Origin: Pseudobutyrivibrio ruminis HUN009
GTDB taxonomy: Bacteria > Bacillota > Clostridia > Lachnospirales > Lachnospiraceae
Direction of reading: 5' to 3'
Length of the DNA stretch: 64,000 bases
Assembly: GCF_000703005.1 (NCBI RefSeq)
Contig: NZ_JNLH01000001.1
Coordinates: 2,411,001-2,475,000, forward strand
The position numbers and the translations under genes are program-made. Below the pieces are notes generated by a model. That model was not told where the DNA came from, ran no database searches, and worked only from the letters and a program-made list of their open reading frames with translations. This document shows, piece after piece, positions 1 through 7,832 of this stretch (position 1 is its first letter; each line of letters opens with the position of its first letter).

Positions 1-1562
1 AACATGCACCATCCAAATGAACCTGCAATATCAGGCTCCCCTGCAATTGCATCAAGGACATTTGCATGTCTAATTGCATGCTCCTGTCTGTGTTCCTCAG
101 CATCGAAAGTCTTTGTTGGGTACATATGACCATTGTACTCACTAACCAAATAAGGCTTTTCATCATTTGAAGTGATATCTGATTTCTTTGAGCAACCCTT
201 ATTAGCGCCTGAATGAACGAAATCATTGTATGTGTAGACATCTTCTAGCAACGAGCTCTTTGCATGGGCTCTAACGCCGCCTGTAGGGCGTGTAGGGTCA
301 TATTCGTGTGCAACCTCGTTTGTTCTAGTATAAAACTCGTCGTCATCCTGTGATTCGTTTATACGAACTCCCCAAAGGATGATTGAAGGATGATGACGAT
401 ACTGAAGAACCATGTCCTTTGTATTTTCTACAGCGATGTTCTTCCAATCAGCATCACCTATATGCTGCCATCCAGGAATCTCTGTAAATACAAGCAATCC
501 TAATTTGTCACATTCATCAATGAAATAATGTGACTGAGGATAATGTGAAGTACGAACTGCATTAAGCGCCAACTCTTCTTTTAGAATTTTGGCATCCAAA
601 CGCTGCATAGACTCTGGCATTGCATATCCAACATAAGGATATGACTGATGTCTGTTTAATCCTCTAAGCTTTAGCTTTCTACCATTTAAGTAATAGCCAT
701 TCTTTCTGAATTCTGAGCTTCTGAAACCGATAGTTTCAACATGCTCGTCTACAACATTGTCATCAATAACAAGCTGTGTCTTAATCTGATACAGATGTGG
801 GCTTTCAACATCCCAAAGCTTAACAGTGGTAGGTGCTGTGGTAAGATTCAGTAGATATCCATCCTCCACCTTTTCAAGGCCACCAACAGGCTGAGATATC
901 AACAAATCCTCGTCTAAATACTGCTTAATAAAAACATGCTCATCAACAGCAAGCTCATAAATGTTTTCAGAAAGGATACATTCAGTTTTAATAATACCCT
1001 GAACCTTCATCATTTTGATTTGCTTTGGAGTTCTCTTGCTTGTAGAAACTCGCTCAAGCAATGAAGGCTGAACAAACAGGCTCTTAAAATGGGTTTGTTC
1101 TTTAACTTCGAAATAAACATCTCTATAGATACCACCATAAGTCATATAGTCAACTACATAACCAAATGGAGGCTGGTTAAGACTTTCTCTGGAATCAACC
1201 TTTACAGTGATAAGGTTCTCTTCACCATAATTAAGAACATCTGATACATCGATTGAAAATGCTGTATAGCCGCACTCATGATGCTTCATATGACGACCAT
1301 TAATATAGACATCACAGCAGTGTCCAACTGCTTCAAATGTAAGAATAAGAAGTTTGTCAGCCCACTGCGCAGGAGCAAAAATACTCTTTTGGTAAGCTGA
1401 AACCATCTGGTAGATACCCTCATCAAAATATGAAAAAGGTGTCTCTTTGACAGTGTGAGGAATATTGATAAGTGTGCTTTCCTTCATAGGCTGACTTATC
1501 ATTTCCTCTTCAAATTTTTCATTAAATCTCCACTTTCTGTCTAAATATACTCTTTGTGCCAT
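1..1562 (-). CDS. Glycoside hydrolase family 2 protein (beta-galactosidase/beta-glucuronidase type), C-terminus cut by window edge
   Basis: The gene reads from an ATG at 1562 in an unbroken frame to the window edge, giving about 520 residues. The order is that of GH2: an N-terminal jelly-roll sugar-binding region (HHECGYTAFSIDVSDVL), an Ig-like middle domain, and a TIM barrel. In the barrel, GVRINESQDDDEF carries the likely acid/base Glu (in NE) and LVSEYNGHMYP the likely nucleophile Glu. No signal peptide is seen, so it probably acts on imported or short oligosaccharides in the cytoplasm. It starts 3 bases after the stop of the TetR gene, so the two are co-transcribed and the regulator probably responds to the sugar. 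Whether the substrate is a beta-galactoside or a beta-glucuronide cannot be decided from this fragment. Confidence 0.9.
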   Translation of the reverse strand, partial: MAQRVYLDRKWRFNEKFEEEMISQPMKESTLINIPHTVKETPFSYFDEGIYQMVSAYQKSIFAPAQWADKLLILTFEAVGHCCDVYINGRHMKHHECGYTAFSIDVSDVLNYGEENLITVKVDSRESLNQPPFGYVVDYMTYGGIYRDVYFEVKEQTHFKSLFVQPSLLERVSTSKRTPKQIKMMKVQGIIKTECILSENIYELAVDEHVFIKQYLDEDLLISQPVGGLEKVEDGYLLNLTTAPTTVKLWDVESPHLYQIKTQLVIDDNVVDEHVETIGFRSSEFRKNGYYLNGRKLKLRGLNRHQSYPYVGYAMPESMQRLDAKILKEELALNAVRTSHYPQSHYFIDECDKLGLLVFTEIPGWQHIGDADWKNIAVENTKDMVLQYRHHPSIILWGVRINESQDDDEFYTRTNEVAHEYDPTRPTGGVRAHAKSSLLEDVYTYNDFVHSGANKGCSKKSDITSNDEKPYLVSEYNGHMYPTKTFDAEEHRQEHAIRHANVLDAIAGEPDIAGSFGWCM

Positions 1563-1565
1563 TTA

Positions 1566-2126
1566 TCATTTTCCCTTTACAATTATACCGTCTACCATTA
1601 CATCCACAACTTCCGCCAAAGCTGTAGGATAATCTTTAGAACTTCCCTGAAGGAAATCTCCCATTAAAAGCTGTTCAACACAAGCTTCATACATAAGCTT
1701 GAAGATATTTAGGTCAATCTCTCTGATTTCGCCTTCAGCTATACCGCCCTTTAAAAGATCGAGTGTCTTGTCCCAGCCGCTATCCAATCTCTCCTGCATA
1801 ATCTCGTATGCCTTAGGATACTTTGTAGCCAACTGATGCATCGCTGTATATTCAAAGCCATAGTAAGACTCAGGTAAAACAGACAAAATACTACGAATCT
1901 TCTCTATTCTAGTAAGACTATTATCGTAATAAATCTTATCCTCTGATTCTTTAATAAGGTCAAATGCAAAATTCATCATCTCACACATAAGCTCGTTCTT
2001 ATCTGTAAAGATGGTATAAATGGTTTTCTTGCTCATTTTCATCTCAGAAGCAATATCATCCATTGTAAATTTCGGACCTTTTTCTCTGAAAACCTTTAAG
2101 GCTCCTTCTAATATGCGCTCGTTCAT
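1566..2126 (-). CDS. TetR/AcrR-family transcriptional regulator
   Basis: The protein has 186 residues. The N-terminal 50 form the TetR helix-turn-helix: ALKVFREKGPKFTMDDIASE, followed by MSKKTIYTIFTDKNEL. The rest is a helical ligand/dimerisation domain that matches no named subgroup by eye. The start is supported by GGGAG about 7 bases upstream. It is the first gene of a two-gene unit with the GH2 enzyme. A good promoter lies at 2176-2204, and AGTTTCC/GGAAACT arms flank its -10, which would suit autoregulation. Confidence 0.9.
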   Translation of the reverse strand: MNERILEGALKVFREKGPKFTMDDIASEMKMSKKTIYTIFTDKNELMCEMMNFAFDLIKESEDKIYYDNSLTRIEKIRSILSVLPESYYGFEYTAMHQLATKYPKAYEIMQERLDSGWDKTLDLLKGGIAEGEIREIDLNIFKLMYEACVEQLLMGDFLQGSSKDYPTALAEVVDVMVDGIIVKGK

Positions 2127-2159
2127 ACTAAACTCCCAAAAACTATAATTTATATATTC

Positions 2160-2204
2160 AGTTTCCTATAGCTAAATTATACTAAAGTCTGGAAACTATC
2201 TCAA
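2160..2204 (-). promoter_or_regulatory. Promoter and possible operator of the TetR-GH2 operon
   Basis: On the minus strand, TTGAGA (2199-2204), a 17-base spacer and TATAAT (2176-2181) form a near-consensus sigma-A promoter. AGTTTCC (2160-2166) and GGAAACT (2191-2197) are inverted around the -10. This spacing is wide for a TetR site, so the operator role is a guess, but the promoter itself is strong. Confidence 0.6.
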
Positions 2205-2251
2205 TACAATTCCGTTTATACAATTTTCACAATATCTTCAAATTATTTTTG

Positions 2252-2280
2252 TTGACAAATGACAAATATGGGTTTAATAT
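2252..2280 (+). promoter_or_regulatory. Consensus sigma-A promoter of the 42-residue small gene
   Basis: TTGACA (2252-2257), a 17-base spacer and TAATAT (2275-2280) are followed about 30 bases later by AGGAGG (2312-2317). This is one of the best vegetative promoters in the window. Confidence 0.8.
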
Positions 2281-2325
2281 ATCAGCTGTAACAAAGATAA
2301 AGAGAGATTTTAGGAGGTAATTAGA

Positions 2326-2454
2326 ATGTTCGAAGAAGTATCATTCCAAATGTACAGCGTGTATGCTGATTACGAAAAGTATTGTGCAAGAAAGAAAAAG
2401 GAAGGCGTTGAACCAGTTTCATTTTTCAAGTACGCCTTTGGACAGTTCGACTAA
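2326..2454 (+). CDS. Small protein of 42 residues, function unknown
   Basis: ATG at 2326 is placed 8 bases after a perfect AGGAGG and opens a 42-residue frame ending in TAA. The protein begins MFEEVSFQMYSVYADYEKY and ends VSFFKYAFGQFD. It is rich in Phe, Tyr and Lys and carries a basic ARKKK cluster in the middle. There is no signal peptide or membrane segment. It has its own consensus promoter and a strong terminator directly downstream, so it forms a complete single-gene transcription unit. I do not recognise the family. Confidence 0.75.
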   Translation: MFEEVSFQMYSVYADYEKYCARKKKEGVEPVSFFKYAFGQFD

Positions 2455-2480
2455 GAACTGTTTTCACTACAAAAATAACA

Positions 2481-2509
2481 GGGACTCCCAATCGGGAGTC
2501 CCTTTCTTA
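2481..2509 (+). terminator. Rho-independent terminator of the small gene
   Basis: A 9-bp perfect stem, GGGACTCCC and GGGAGTCCC with loop AATC, is followed by TTTCTTATT. Confidence 0.9.
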
Positions 2510-2519
2510 TTGTCTCCCC

Positions 2520-3208
2520 AATTCCCATGCCCCTCTCACATCTTCCGGCATTTTGCACCCCGCCACCAAAAAACTACGCCAGCCCCGGCCCCTAAGAAGG
2601 TACCTGCCACCGAAATCCCTGCACGATTTTGCGAAGATTATAGATTTTCTTAGTGGGCAAAGGGAGCTTTTAGCAGGTGTCCTTTCATTGGTTTTGCAAT
2701 GCGAAGCCAATGTATGTAGAGGACAGACACCTTTAGGCTTATTATTATCTCCACACAAATTTAGGATAATTGCGCTCATACTCCGTTTGCCAAGAAAATT
2801 TAGAAAGGGGATTTTGGATGTTTATGCGCCGCCCTTTAACTCAGTCCATTTCGTTGTCGGGCTCTCGGCGCCGTCCATGGCGCCTCGCGCATAATCATCT
2901 CAAAATACCCCTTTCTAATTTTCTAGGCTCACTACAAATGTCGCCGCAATTATTCCTAAGTTTGTTGTGGAGATAAATTCTAAAAATAGAGAGTGTCTGC
3001 CTAGCTACATACATAGGCGTTAGCAGTGCAAAGAATTGAAAGAACACCTGCATATAAAGAAAGCGACACTGCCCACTTAGAAAATCATAATCTGAATGCA
3101 ATGTGCAGGGATTTGGTGGCAGGGACTGCCTTAGGGGCTGGGGCTGACAGTAAATATAATATAGCGGGGTGCAAAAATGCCCCTGGAGTTACCAGAGGCA
3201 TGGGAATT
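2520..3208. repeat. Long imperfect palindrome (two ~320-bp diverged inverted copies)
   Basis: The segment between the small gene and nfnB is one long imperfect inverted repeat around a unique centre of about 57 bases (2830-2886). Matching blocks, left versus right, are 2520-2531/3197-3208, 2548-2563/3164-3180, 2580-2595/3130-3145, 2603-2624/3103-3123, 2643-2659/3070-3086, 2673-2687/3037-3051, 2709-2719/3006-3016, 2724-2730/2993-2999, 2746-2774/2942-2974, 2795-2815/2901-2922 and 2817-2829/2887-2900. The blocks are separated by diverged stretches of similar length. It has no convincing gene: the short open frames in it lack ribosome sites and break between the two copies. It sits exactly between the 3' ends of convergent genes. 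It could be two facing copies of an interspersed repeat, or a non-autonomous element folding as one hairpin. Confidence 0.8.
3172..3200 (-). terminator. Terminator of nfnAB, inside the palindrome's right end
   Basis: Read on the minus strand, TGCCTCTGG and CCAGGGGCA pair (one mismatch) around a short loop and are followed by TTTTT. This lies 14 bases past the nfnB stop and forms the outer end of the right arm of the long palindrome. Confidence 0.7.
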
Positions 3209-3213
3209 TGAGT

Positions 3214-4599
3214 TTATTTTGACTGGAAGTACTTGTCGATGGCAGCTGCGGCTGTTTTGCCGGCTCCCATGGCAAGGATTACGGTTGCGGCACCAGTTAC
3301 GGCATCACCACCAGCGTAAACGCCAGTCTTTGTGGTTGCGCCATCTTCTGTTGCGATTAAGCAGCCTTTCTTGTTTGTCTCAAGTCCAGCTGTTGTGCTA
3401 GAGATAAGTGGGTTTGGTGAAGTACCAAGTGACATGATAACTGTATCGCACTCGATTTCGTACTCGCTGCCAGGGATTTCTACTGGTCTACGACGACCTG
3501 AAGCGTCTGGCTCACCAAGTTCCATCTTGATAATCTTGCATCCACGAACTGCGCCTTCCTCGTTAACAAGGATTTCTACAGGATTCTGAAGAAGATCAAA
3601 GATTACGCCTTCTTCCTTTGCGTGATGTACTTCTTCTGCTCTTGCTGGAAGCTCTGCTTCGCTACGACGGTATACAACGTGTACCTCAGCTCCAAGACGA
3701 AGTGCTGTACGAGCTGCATCCATAGCTACGTTACCACCACCAACAACAACTACTTTCTTACCACGGGCGATTGGTGTGTCGTATCCTTCCTTGAATGCCT
3801 TCATAAGATTGTTTCTTGTAAGGAATTCGTTAGCAGAGAATACTCCGTTTGCCTGTTCGCCAGGAATATGCATAAACATTGGAAGACCTGCGCCTGAGCC
3901 GATAAATACAGCTTCAAAGCCTTCCTTTTCAATAAGCTCATCAATTGTAATAGAACGACCAATGATAACGTTCTTTTCGAATTTAACGCCGAGAGCCTTT
4001 ACGTTCTCAACCTCAGCCTTGACAACCTTGTCCTTTGGAAGACGGAACTCAGGAATACCGTATACTAATACACCACCCATTTCGTGAAGTGCTTCAAATA
4101 CAGTAACATCGTATCCAGCCTTTGCAAGATCACCAGCAGCTGTAAGACCTGAAGGGCCTGAACCAATAACTGCAACCTTGTGACCATTTGGAGTAGATGT
4201 GTTCTTTGGCTTGATGCCGTTTTCTCTAGCCCAGTCAGCAACAAAACGCTCAAGCTTACCGATTGCAACGGCTTCACCCTTGATTCCGCGAACACACTGA
4301 CCTTCGCACTGTGATTCCTGAGGACATACACGACCGCAAACTGCAGGAAGTGCTGAAGACTCAGAAATGATTTCGTATGCTCTCTCAAAGTTACGATTCT
4401 TAACCTGCTCGATAAATGCAGGAATATTGATAGATACAGGACATCCGCCTACGCATTTAGGATTCTTGCAGTTTAAGCAACGGCTTGCTTCTGCAACGGC
4501 CTCTTCCTCTGTATATCCAAGACATACCTCATCAAAGTTTGTAGCACGAACCTTTGGATCCTGCTCAGAAATAGGTACTCTAACCATCATATCTGCCAT
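3214..4599 (-). CDS. nfnB: NfnB: large subunit of NADH-dependent reduced ferredoxin:NADP+ oxidoreductase (GltD-like)
   Basis: The protein has 461 residues, the usual length. The N-terminal region has two Cys clusters for Fe-S centres (CLNCKNPKCVGGCPV and CGRVCPQESQCEGQCVRG). It is followed by an FAD-binding GSGPSGLTAAGDLAKAG site and an NADP(H)-binding GGGNVAMDAARTALRLG site, as in the glutamate synthase small subunit. No glutamate synthase large subunit is adjacent. Instead it overlaps the stop of nfnA by one base (TAATG), the arrangement of the electron-bifurcating NfnAB complex. In the family the complex couples NADPH with NADH plus reduced ferredoxin in the cytoplasm. Confidence 0.9.
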   Translation of the reverse strand: MADMMVRVPISEQDPKVRATNFDEVCLGYTEEEAVAEASRCLNCKNPKCVGGCPVSINIPAFIEQVKNRNFERAYEIISESSALPAVCGRVCPQESQCEGQCVRGIKGEAVAIGKLERFVADWARENGIKPKNTSTPNGHKVAVIGSGPSGLTAAGDLAKAGYDVTVFEALHEMGGVLVYGIPEFRLPKDKVVKAEVENVKALGVKFEKNVIIGRSITIDELIEKEGFEAVFIGSGAGLPMFMHIPGEQANGVFSANEFLTRNNLMKAFKEGYDTPIARGKKVVVVGGGNVAMDAARTALRLGAEVHVVYRRSEAELPARAEEVHHAKEEGVIFDLLQNPVEILVNEEGAVRGCKIIKMELGEPDASGRRRPVEIPGSEYEIECDTVIMSLGTSPNPLISSTTAGLETNKKGCLIATEDGATTKTGVYAGGDAVTGAATVILAMGAGKTAAAAIDKYFQSK

Positions 4600-5489
4600 T
4601 ATTTGTCACCTCCGCAATTTCCACATCCACCGTGATGAGTGTCACCTTCCTGAAGTTTAAGAAGAGCTCTTCCTTCTTCAGTCTTGTACTGCTTAGCACG
4701 AGCCATAGCCTGATCAAAGTCAACTAAGTGACCATCAAACTCAGGACCGTCTACACAAGCGAATTTAACTTCATCACCAACTACAAGTCGACAAGCACCA
4801 CACATACCTGTACCATCAACCATGATTGGGTTCATAGATACAACTGTAGGGATGCCAAGCTCTTTTGTAAGGAGGCAAACAAATTTCATCATAATCATAG
4901 GACCGATTGCAACGCAGTGGTCGAAGCTCTTTCCTTCATCGATAAGAGCCTGAAGCTGCTGACAGCCATTGCCGTGGAATCCATAGCTTCCATCATCTGT
5001 AGCAAGATAAAGCTCTGTAGCTACTGCTCTCATCTCATCCTCATAGAAAAGGATATCCTTTGTACGAGCACCGATAATAACTGTTGAATCAACACCGTGC
5101 TCCTTGAGCCATTTAACCTGTGGATAAACTGGTGCAGTTCCAACACCACCTGCGATGAATACGATTTTCTTTTTCTTTGTCTCTTCAAGGTTTGCCTCGA
5201 TGCAAAGCTCTGAAGGCTGACCTAAAGGACCAACGAAATCATCAAATGCATCTCCTTCGTTAAGTAAAGCCATACGCTCAGTTGAAGCACCAACTGTCTG
5301 GAATACAATAGTAACTGTGCCTTCGTTTCTATCGTAATCACATATAGTAAGAGGAATTCTTTCTCCTTCTTCATCAATTTTTACAATGATAAACTGACCT
5401 GGTAGACATCCTGATGCAACTCTAGGGGCTTTTACTACCATAAGGTAAATCTTATCTGAAAGCATTTCCTTCTTTAAGATTTGATACAT
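4599..5489 (-). CDS. nfnA: NfnA: small FAD/[2Fe-2S] subunit of the NfnAB transhydrogenase
   Basis: The protein has 296 residues and is a ferredoxin-NADP reductase-like subunit. It carries a flavin-binding IPLTICDY segment, the NAD(H) site IAGGVGTAPVYPQ, and C-terminal Cys residues (GTGMCGACRL, FACVDGP) that bind a [2Fe-2S] cluster. The tail GGCGNCGGD adds two more Cys. The ATG at 5489 is chosen because AAGGAG lies 8-9 bases upstream; an in-frame ATG 24 bases earlier has no such site. It is translationally coupled to nfnB. A standalone sulfide dehydrogenase or dihydroorotate dehydrogenase electron-transfer subunit is less likely given the partner. Confidence 0.9.
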   Translation of the reverse strand: MYQILKKEMLSDKIYLMVVKAPRVASGCLPGQFIIVKIDEEGERIPLTICDYDRNEGTVTIVFQTVGASTERMALLNEGDAFDDFVGPLGQPSELCIEANLEETKKKKIVFIAGGVGTAPVYPQVKWLKEHGVDSTVIIGARTKDILFYEDEMRAVATELYLATDDGSYGFHGNGCQQLQALIDEGKSFDHCVAIGPMIMMKFVCLLTKELGIPTVVSMNPIMVDGTGMCGACRLVVGDEVKFACVDGPEFDGHLVDFDQAMARAKQYKTEEGRALLKLQEGDTHHGGCGNCGGDK

Positions 5490-5537
5490 AAAATAGACTC
5501 CTTCCCTTTTCACATTTCTATATAATGTATATCATTT

Positions 5538-5561
5538 CTTTAGCTTTGTAAAGTGCTAAAG
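5538..5561 (-). promoter_or_regulatory. Possible nfnAB operator over its -35
   Basis: CTTTAGC and GCTAAAG form a perfect 7-bp inverted repeat with a 10-base gap containing TTTACA on the minus strand, a plausible -35. TATACA lies 15 bases further down. A redox or metabolite repressor could bind here. The claim rests on symmetry only. Confidence 0.35.
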
Positions 5562-5615
5562 CAAATTTGTGCTTATAAAAGTTTAAATATTTAAAATTAT
5601 TATTAAGCAAAAGAT

Positions 5616-5680
5616 TACCCCACACATCATAGATAATTGCCTTTATTATGAATGTTGTGTGGGGTTACATTTGATGTAAC
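5616..5680 (-). terminator. Hairpins after the G3E-DUF1980 gene
   Basis: Just past the stop at 5686 are a perfect 7-bp hairpin, GTTACAT/ATGTAAC (5664-5680), and a longer stem of about 10 bp, ACCCCACACA (5617-5626) with TGTGTGGGGT (5656-5665). On the minus strand the second is followed by a short T-rich stretch. They probably end the G3E operon, though the T-tract is weak. Confidence 0.5.
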
Positions 5681-5685
5681 TTTAT

Positions 5686-6642
5686 TTAACTAAAATAAAC
5701 CAATTCATCTTCTGGCTTTTCTGTAGGCTCTACCGATACTGGATAGAGAACAGGGCCTTTTCCTTTGTATTCTTTTGCGAATTCTACTTTGATTGTAGCC
5801 GTAATATCAATCCAGCTTCTGTGACCTAAAGTAGATGCCTTATCCCACTTACACTTCATGCCAAGGAACTGAATATCCTCAACACAGCATGTCATTGCAA
5901 ATCTTCCTGGAATAAATACATCTCTTCTAAGCTTTCCATCATTTGGATTGTAGACTAAACCAGTGAAGTGGACTGTCTTGCCATCGTATTTCTTTGGCGA
6001 ATCCATACAATCCATAAACCACAAAGCATAATCTGCATCAGAAATCTCGATTACATCTGCATTTAAATCAAATGGCAGCTCCTCTGGTGTATCATCAATT
6101 GATCCATCTGCACGCTCATAAACGATTTGTGCTGGTCTGTTCATTGATTTAATCTGACCACGGAACTTTGATTTTGGTGTGGCATCAGTACATCTGTTGA
6201 AGATAACTACCTCTGCCTTAAAGAGCTGCTCCATCATCATGGTACGCATGTTATTAAGGTAGTTTTCAAATGTAGTAGCATCAACTGTAGCCAGTGACTG
6301 CGCTGGTACCCATCCTTCTGGTAGTGGCTCATCATAAATGTGATCCACGCCCCATGTACCGTTGTACTCAAGGAAAACTACATCTGGATCATATTCCTTT
6401 GAAATCTTTGTAAGATTTTCAAGATTGAACTCATCCTCTGATTCGATTGTAGCAACCTTTGCATTGATTGTCTTAAGCTTTTCGATGTCATATTCAACAT
6501 CTCCATCCTCACAAGACAAAATGAGGATTTTATCGTCTCCACCTTGAGTGAAGTCATTTTCAAACAATGTCTCCTGGATAAGGGTAGTTTTTCCACTATC
6601 CATAAATCCAGTAAAGACATAAACTGGTATATCTTTTGCCAT
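5686..6642 (-). CDS. G3E (CobW/COG0523) GTPase fused to a DUF1980/YcgQ-like C-terminal domain
   Basis: The protein has 318 residues. The first ~200 form a G3E GTPase: Walker A GFMDSGKT at 12-19, a Walker B-like VVFLEYNG near 88-95, and FNRCTD in place of NKxD near 148-153. The family metal motif GCxCC is absent; LSCEDGD occupies its place. From about residue 222 the sequence changes to a domain resembling the C-terminal half of TIGR03943/DUF1980 proteins, with RFAMTCCVED (Cys 252-253), CKWDKAS and a final DELVYF. In other Firmicutes a DUF1980 protein and a permease are separate genes found near metal GTPases, so the fusion suggests a direct partnership. It follows the His-rich G3E gene by 36 bases. 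Confidence 0.75.
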   Translation of the reverse strand: MAKDIPVYVFTGFMDSGKTTLIQETLFENDFTQGGDDKILILSCEDGDVEYDIEKLKTINAKVATIESEDEFNLENLTKISKEYDPDVVFLEYNGTWGVDHIYDEPLPEGWVPAQSLATVDATTFENYLNNMRTMMMEQLFKAEVVIFNRCTDATPKSKFRGQIKSMNRPAQIVYERADGSIDDTPEELPFDLNADVIEISDADYALWFMDCMDSPKKYDGKTVHFTGLVYNPNDGKLRRDVFIPGRFAMTCCVEDIQFLGMKCKWDKASTLGHRSWIDITATIKVEFAKEYKGKGPVLYPVSVEPTEKPEDELVYFS

Positions 6643-6678
6643 ATTAACCTCTATTAATTAAATCTAACGAACTACTGA

Positions 6679-7818
6679 TTAAAGACCGAAAAGCTCCTCA
6701 ACCTTGTGCTCATCAATATCTGCACCGATAACAACAAGACGTCCTGTGTAGTCTGGATCGCCAGCTCTAAGCTCGTATTCACCGTCAACGAAGTCGAAGT
6801 AAATCCAACCGCCGTTAACATCCTCAACCATACCCTTTGAACGGATGATTGTACCGTAGTCTGTTGTGTCAGCAAATGCCTTCATAGCCTTTTCGATTGT
6901 AGACTTTTCGAACTTGTGAGGAGTCTCAATTCCCCATGTATTGAATACTTCATCAGCATGGTGATGATGTTCATGATCGTGGCAACCGCATGTGCAGTTC
7001 TCATCATGCTCATGATGATGGTGATGCTCATGCTCTTCGTGATCATGGTCATGATCGTGATGATGCTCGTGCTCCTCGTGGTCATGGTCGTGGTCGTGAT
7101 GATGCTCATGCTCTTCATGATCATGGTCGTGGTCGTGATCGTGATGATGCTCGTGCTCATGCTCTTCCTCTTCATGCTCGTGAGCTTCCTCTGCAAGATG
7201 CTTCATCTCTGAAGCAAGGTTGTCCTGTCCTTCCATAACTGAAAGAAGCTTTTCTCCTGAGATTTCATCCCATGGAGTTGTAATAATAGCAGCCTTTGGA
7301 TTAAGCTTCTGAATCTGCTTTACACAGAACTCAAGCTGATCTTCTGTAGCTGTCTGTGAACGTGAAAGTACAACTGTTGTGGCGAACTCGATCTGGTTGT
7401 TGAAGAACTCACCAAAAGCCTTCATCTGCTTTGAAGCCTTGAGTGCATTAACAACTGTAACAAGACCTGTAAGCTTAACATCTGCTGTATCCTCAAGCTT
7501 GATAACAGATGTCATAACATCTGAAAGCTTACCTACGCCTGATGGCTCGATAAGGATTCTGTCTGGAGAGAACTTCTCAAGAACCTCGTGTAAGTTCTTA
7601 TCAAAGTCACCAACCAGTGAACAGCAAATACATCCAGAGTTCATCTCTGAAATAGTGATACCAGCATCCTTAAGGAAGCCGCCATCGATACCTACCTCAC
7701 CAAACTCATTTTCAATAAGAACTACTTTCTCACCCTTGTATGCTTCTTCAAGCATTTTCTTGATGTAAGTAGTCTTTCCTGCACCTAAAAATCCTGAAAT
7801 TATATCAATCTTTGTCAT
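6679..7818 (-). CDS. G3E (CobW/COG0523) metallochaperone GTPase with a long histidine-rich tract
   Basis: The protein has 379 residues. Walker A is GFLGAGKT (9-16), the family metal-binding motif GCICC lies at 62-66, and IEPSG is at 90-94. Residues 213-287 (6958-7182) are almost entirely His, Asp and Glu, built from about three copies of EEHEHHHDHDHDH, and include CTCGC. Such tracts store or deliver zinc, nickel or cobalt in this family. The C-terminal CobW domain follows. The start is supported by GAGAGG 8 bases upstream. It is the first gene of a two-gene unit with the G3E-DUF1980 fusion. The metal cannot be told from sequence. Confidence 0.85.
   Translation of the reverse strand: MTKIDIISGFLGAGKTTYIKKMLEEAYKGEKVVLIENEFGEVGIDGGFLKDAGITISEMNSGCICCSLVGDFDKNLHEVLEKFSPDRILIEPSGVGKLSDVMTSVIKLEDTADVKLTGLVTVVNALKASKQMKAFGEFFNNQIEFATTVVLSRSQTATEDQLEFCVKQIQKLNPKAAIITTPWDEISGEKLLSVMEGQDNLASEMKHLAEEAHEHEEEEHEHEHHHDHDHDHDHEEHEHHHDHDHDHEEHEHHHDHDHDHEEHEHHHHHEHDENCTCGCHDHEHHHHADEVFNTWGIETPHKFEKSTIEKAMKAFADTTDYGTIIRSKGMVEDVNGGWIYFDFVDGEYELRAGDPDYTGRLVVIGADIDEHKVEELFGL
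6958..7182 (-). repeat. In-gene tandem repeats encoding the His/Asp/Glu tract
   Basis: Near-repeats of about 36-45 bases built from CAT/CAC, GAT/GAC and GAA/GAG codons run through this stretch. Copy number is likely to vary by slippage or recombination without breaking the frame. Confidence 0.7.
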
Positions 7819-7832
7819 ATTAAAAACCTCTC

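Noticed and set aside
2507..3211. Several open frames of 60-110 codons in the palindrome
   Set aside because: They lack ribosome sites, are not preserved between the two inverted copies, and their composition follows the repeat.
3214..5489. Glutamate synthase subunits
   Set aside because: The GltD-like protein is paired with a flavin/[2Fe-2S] reductase subunit and no large glutamate synthase gene is present; NfnAB fits better.
6958..7182. CRISPR-like short repeats
   Set aside because: Repeats are in frame inside a gene, have no unique spacers and encode a His/Asp/Glu tract.
6916..7238. Plus-strand frames opposite the His tract
   Set aside because: They are the antisense of CAT/GAT codon repeats and give low-complexity Met/Val/Leu or His/Arg/Asp strings.
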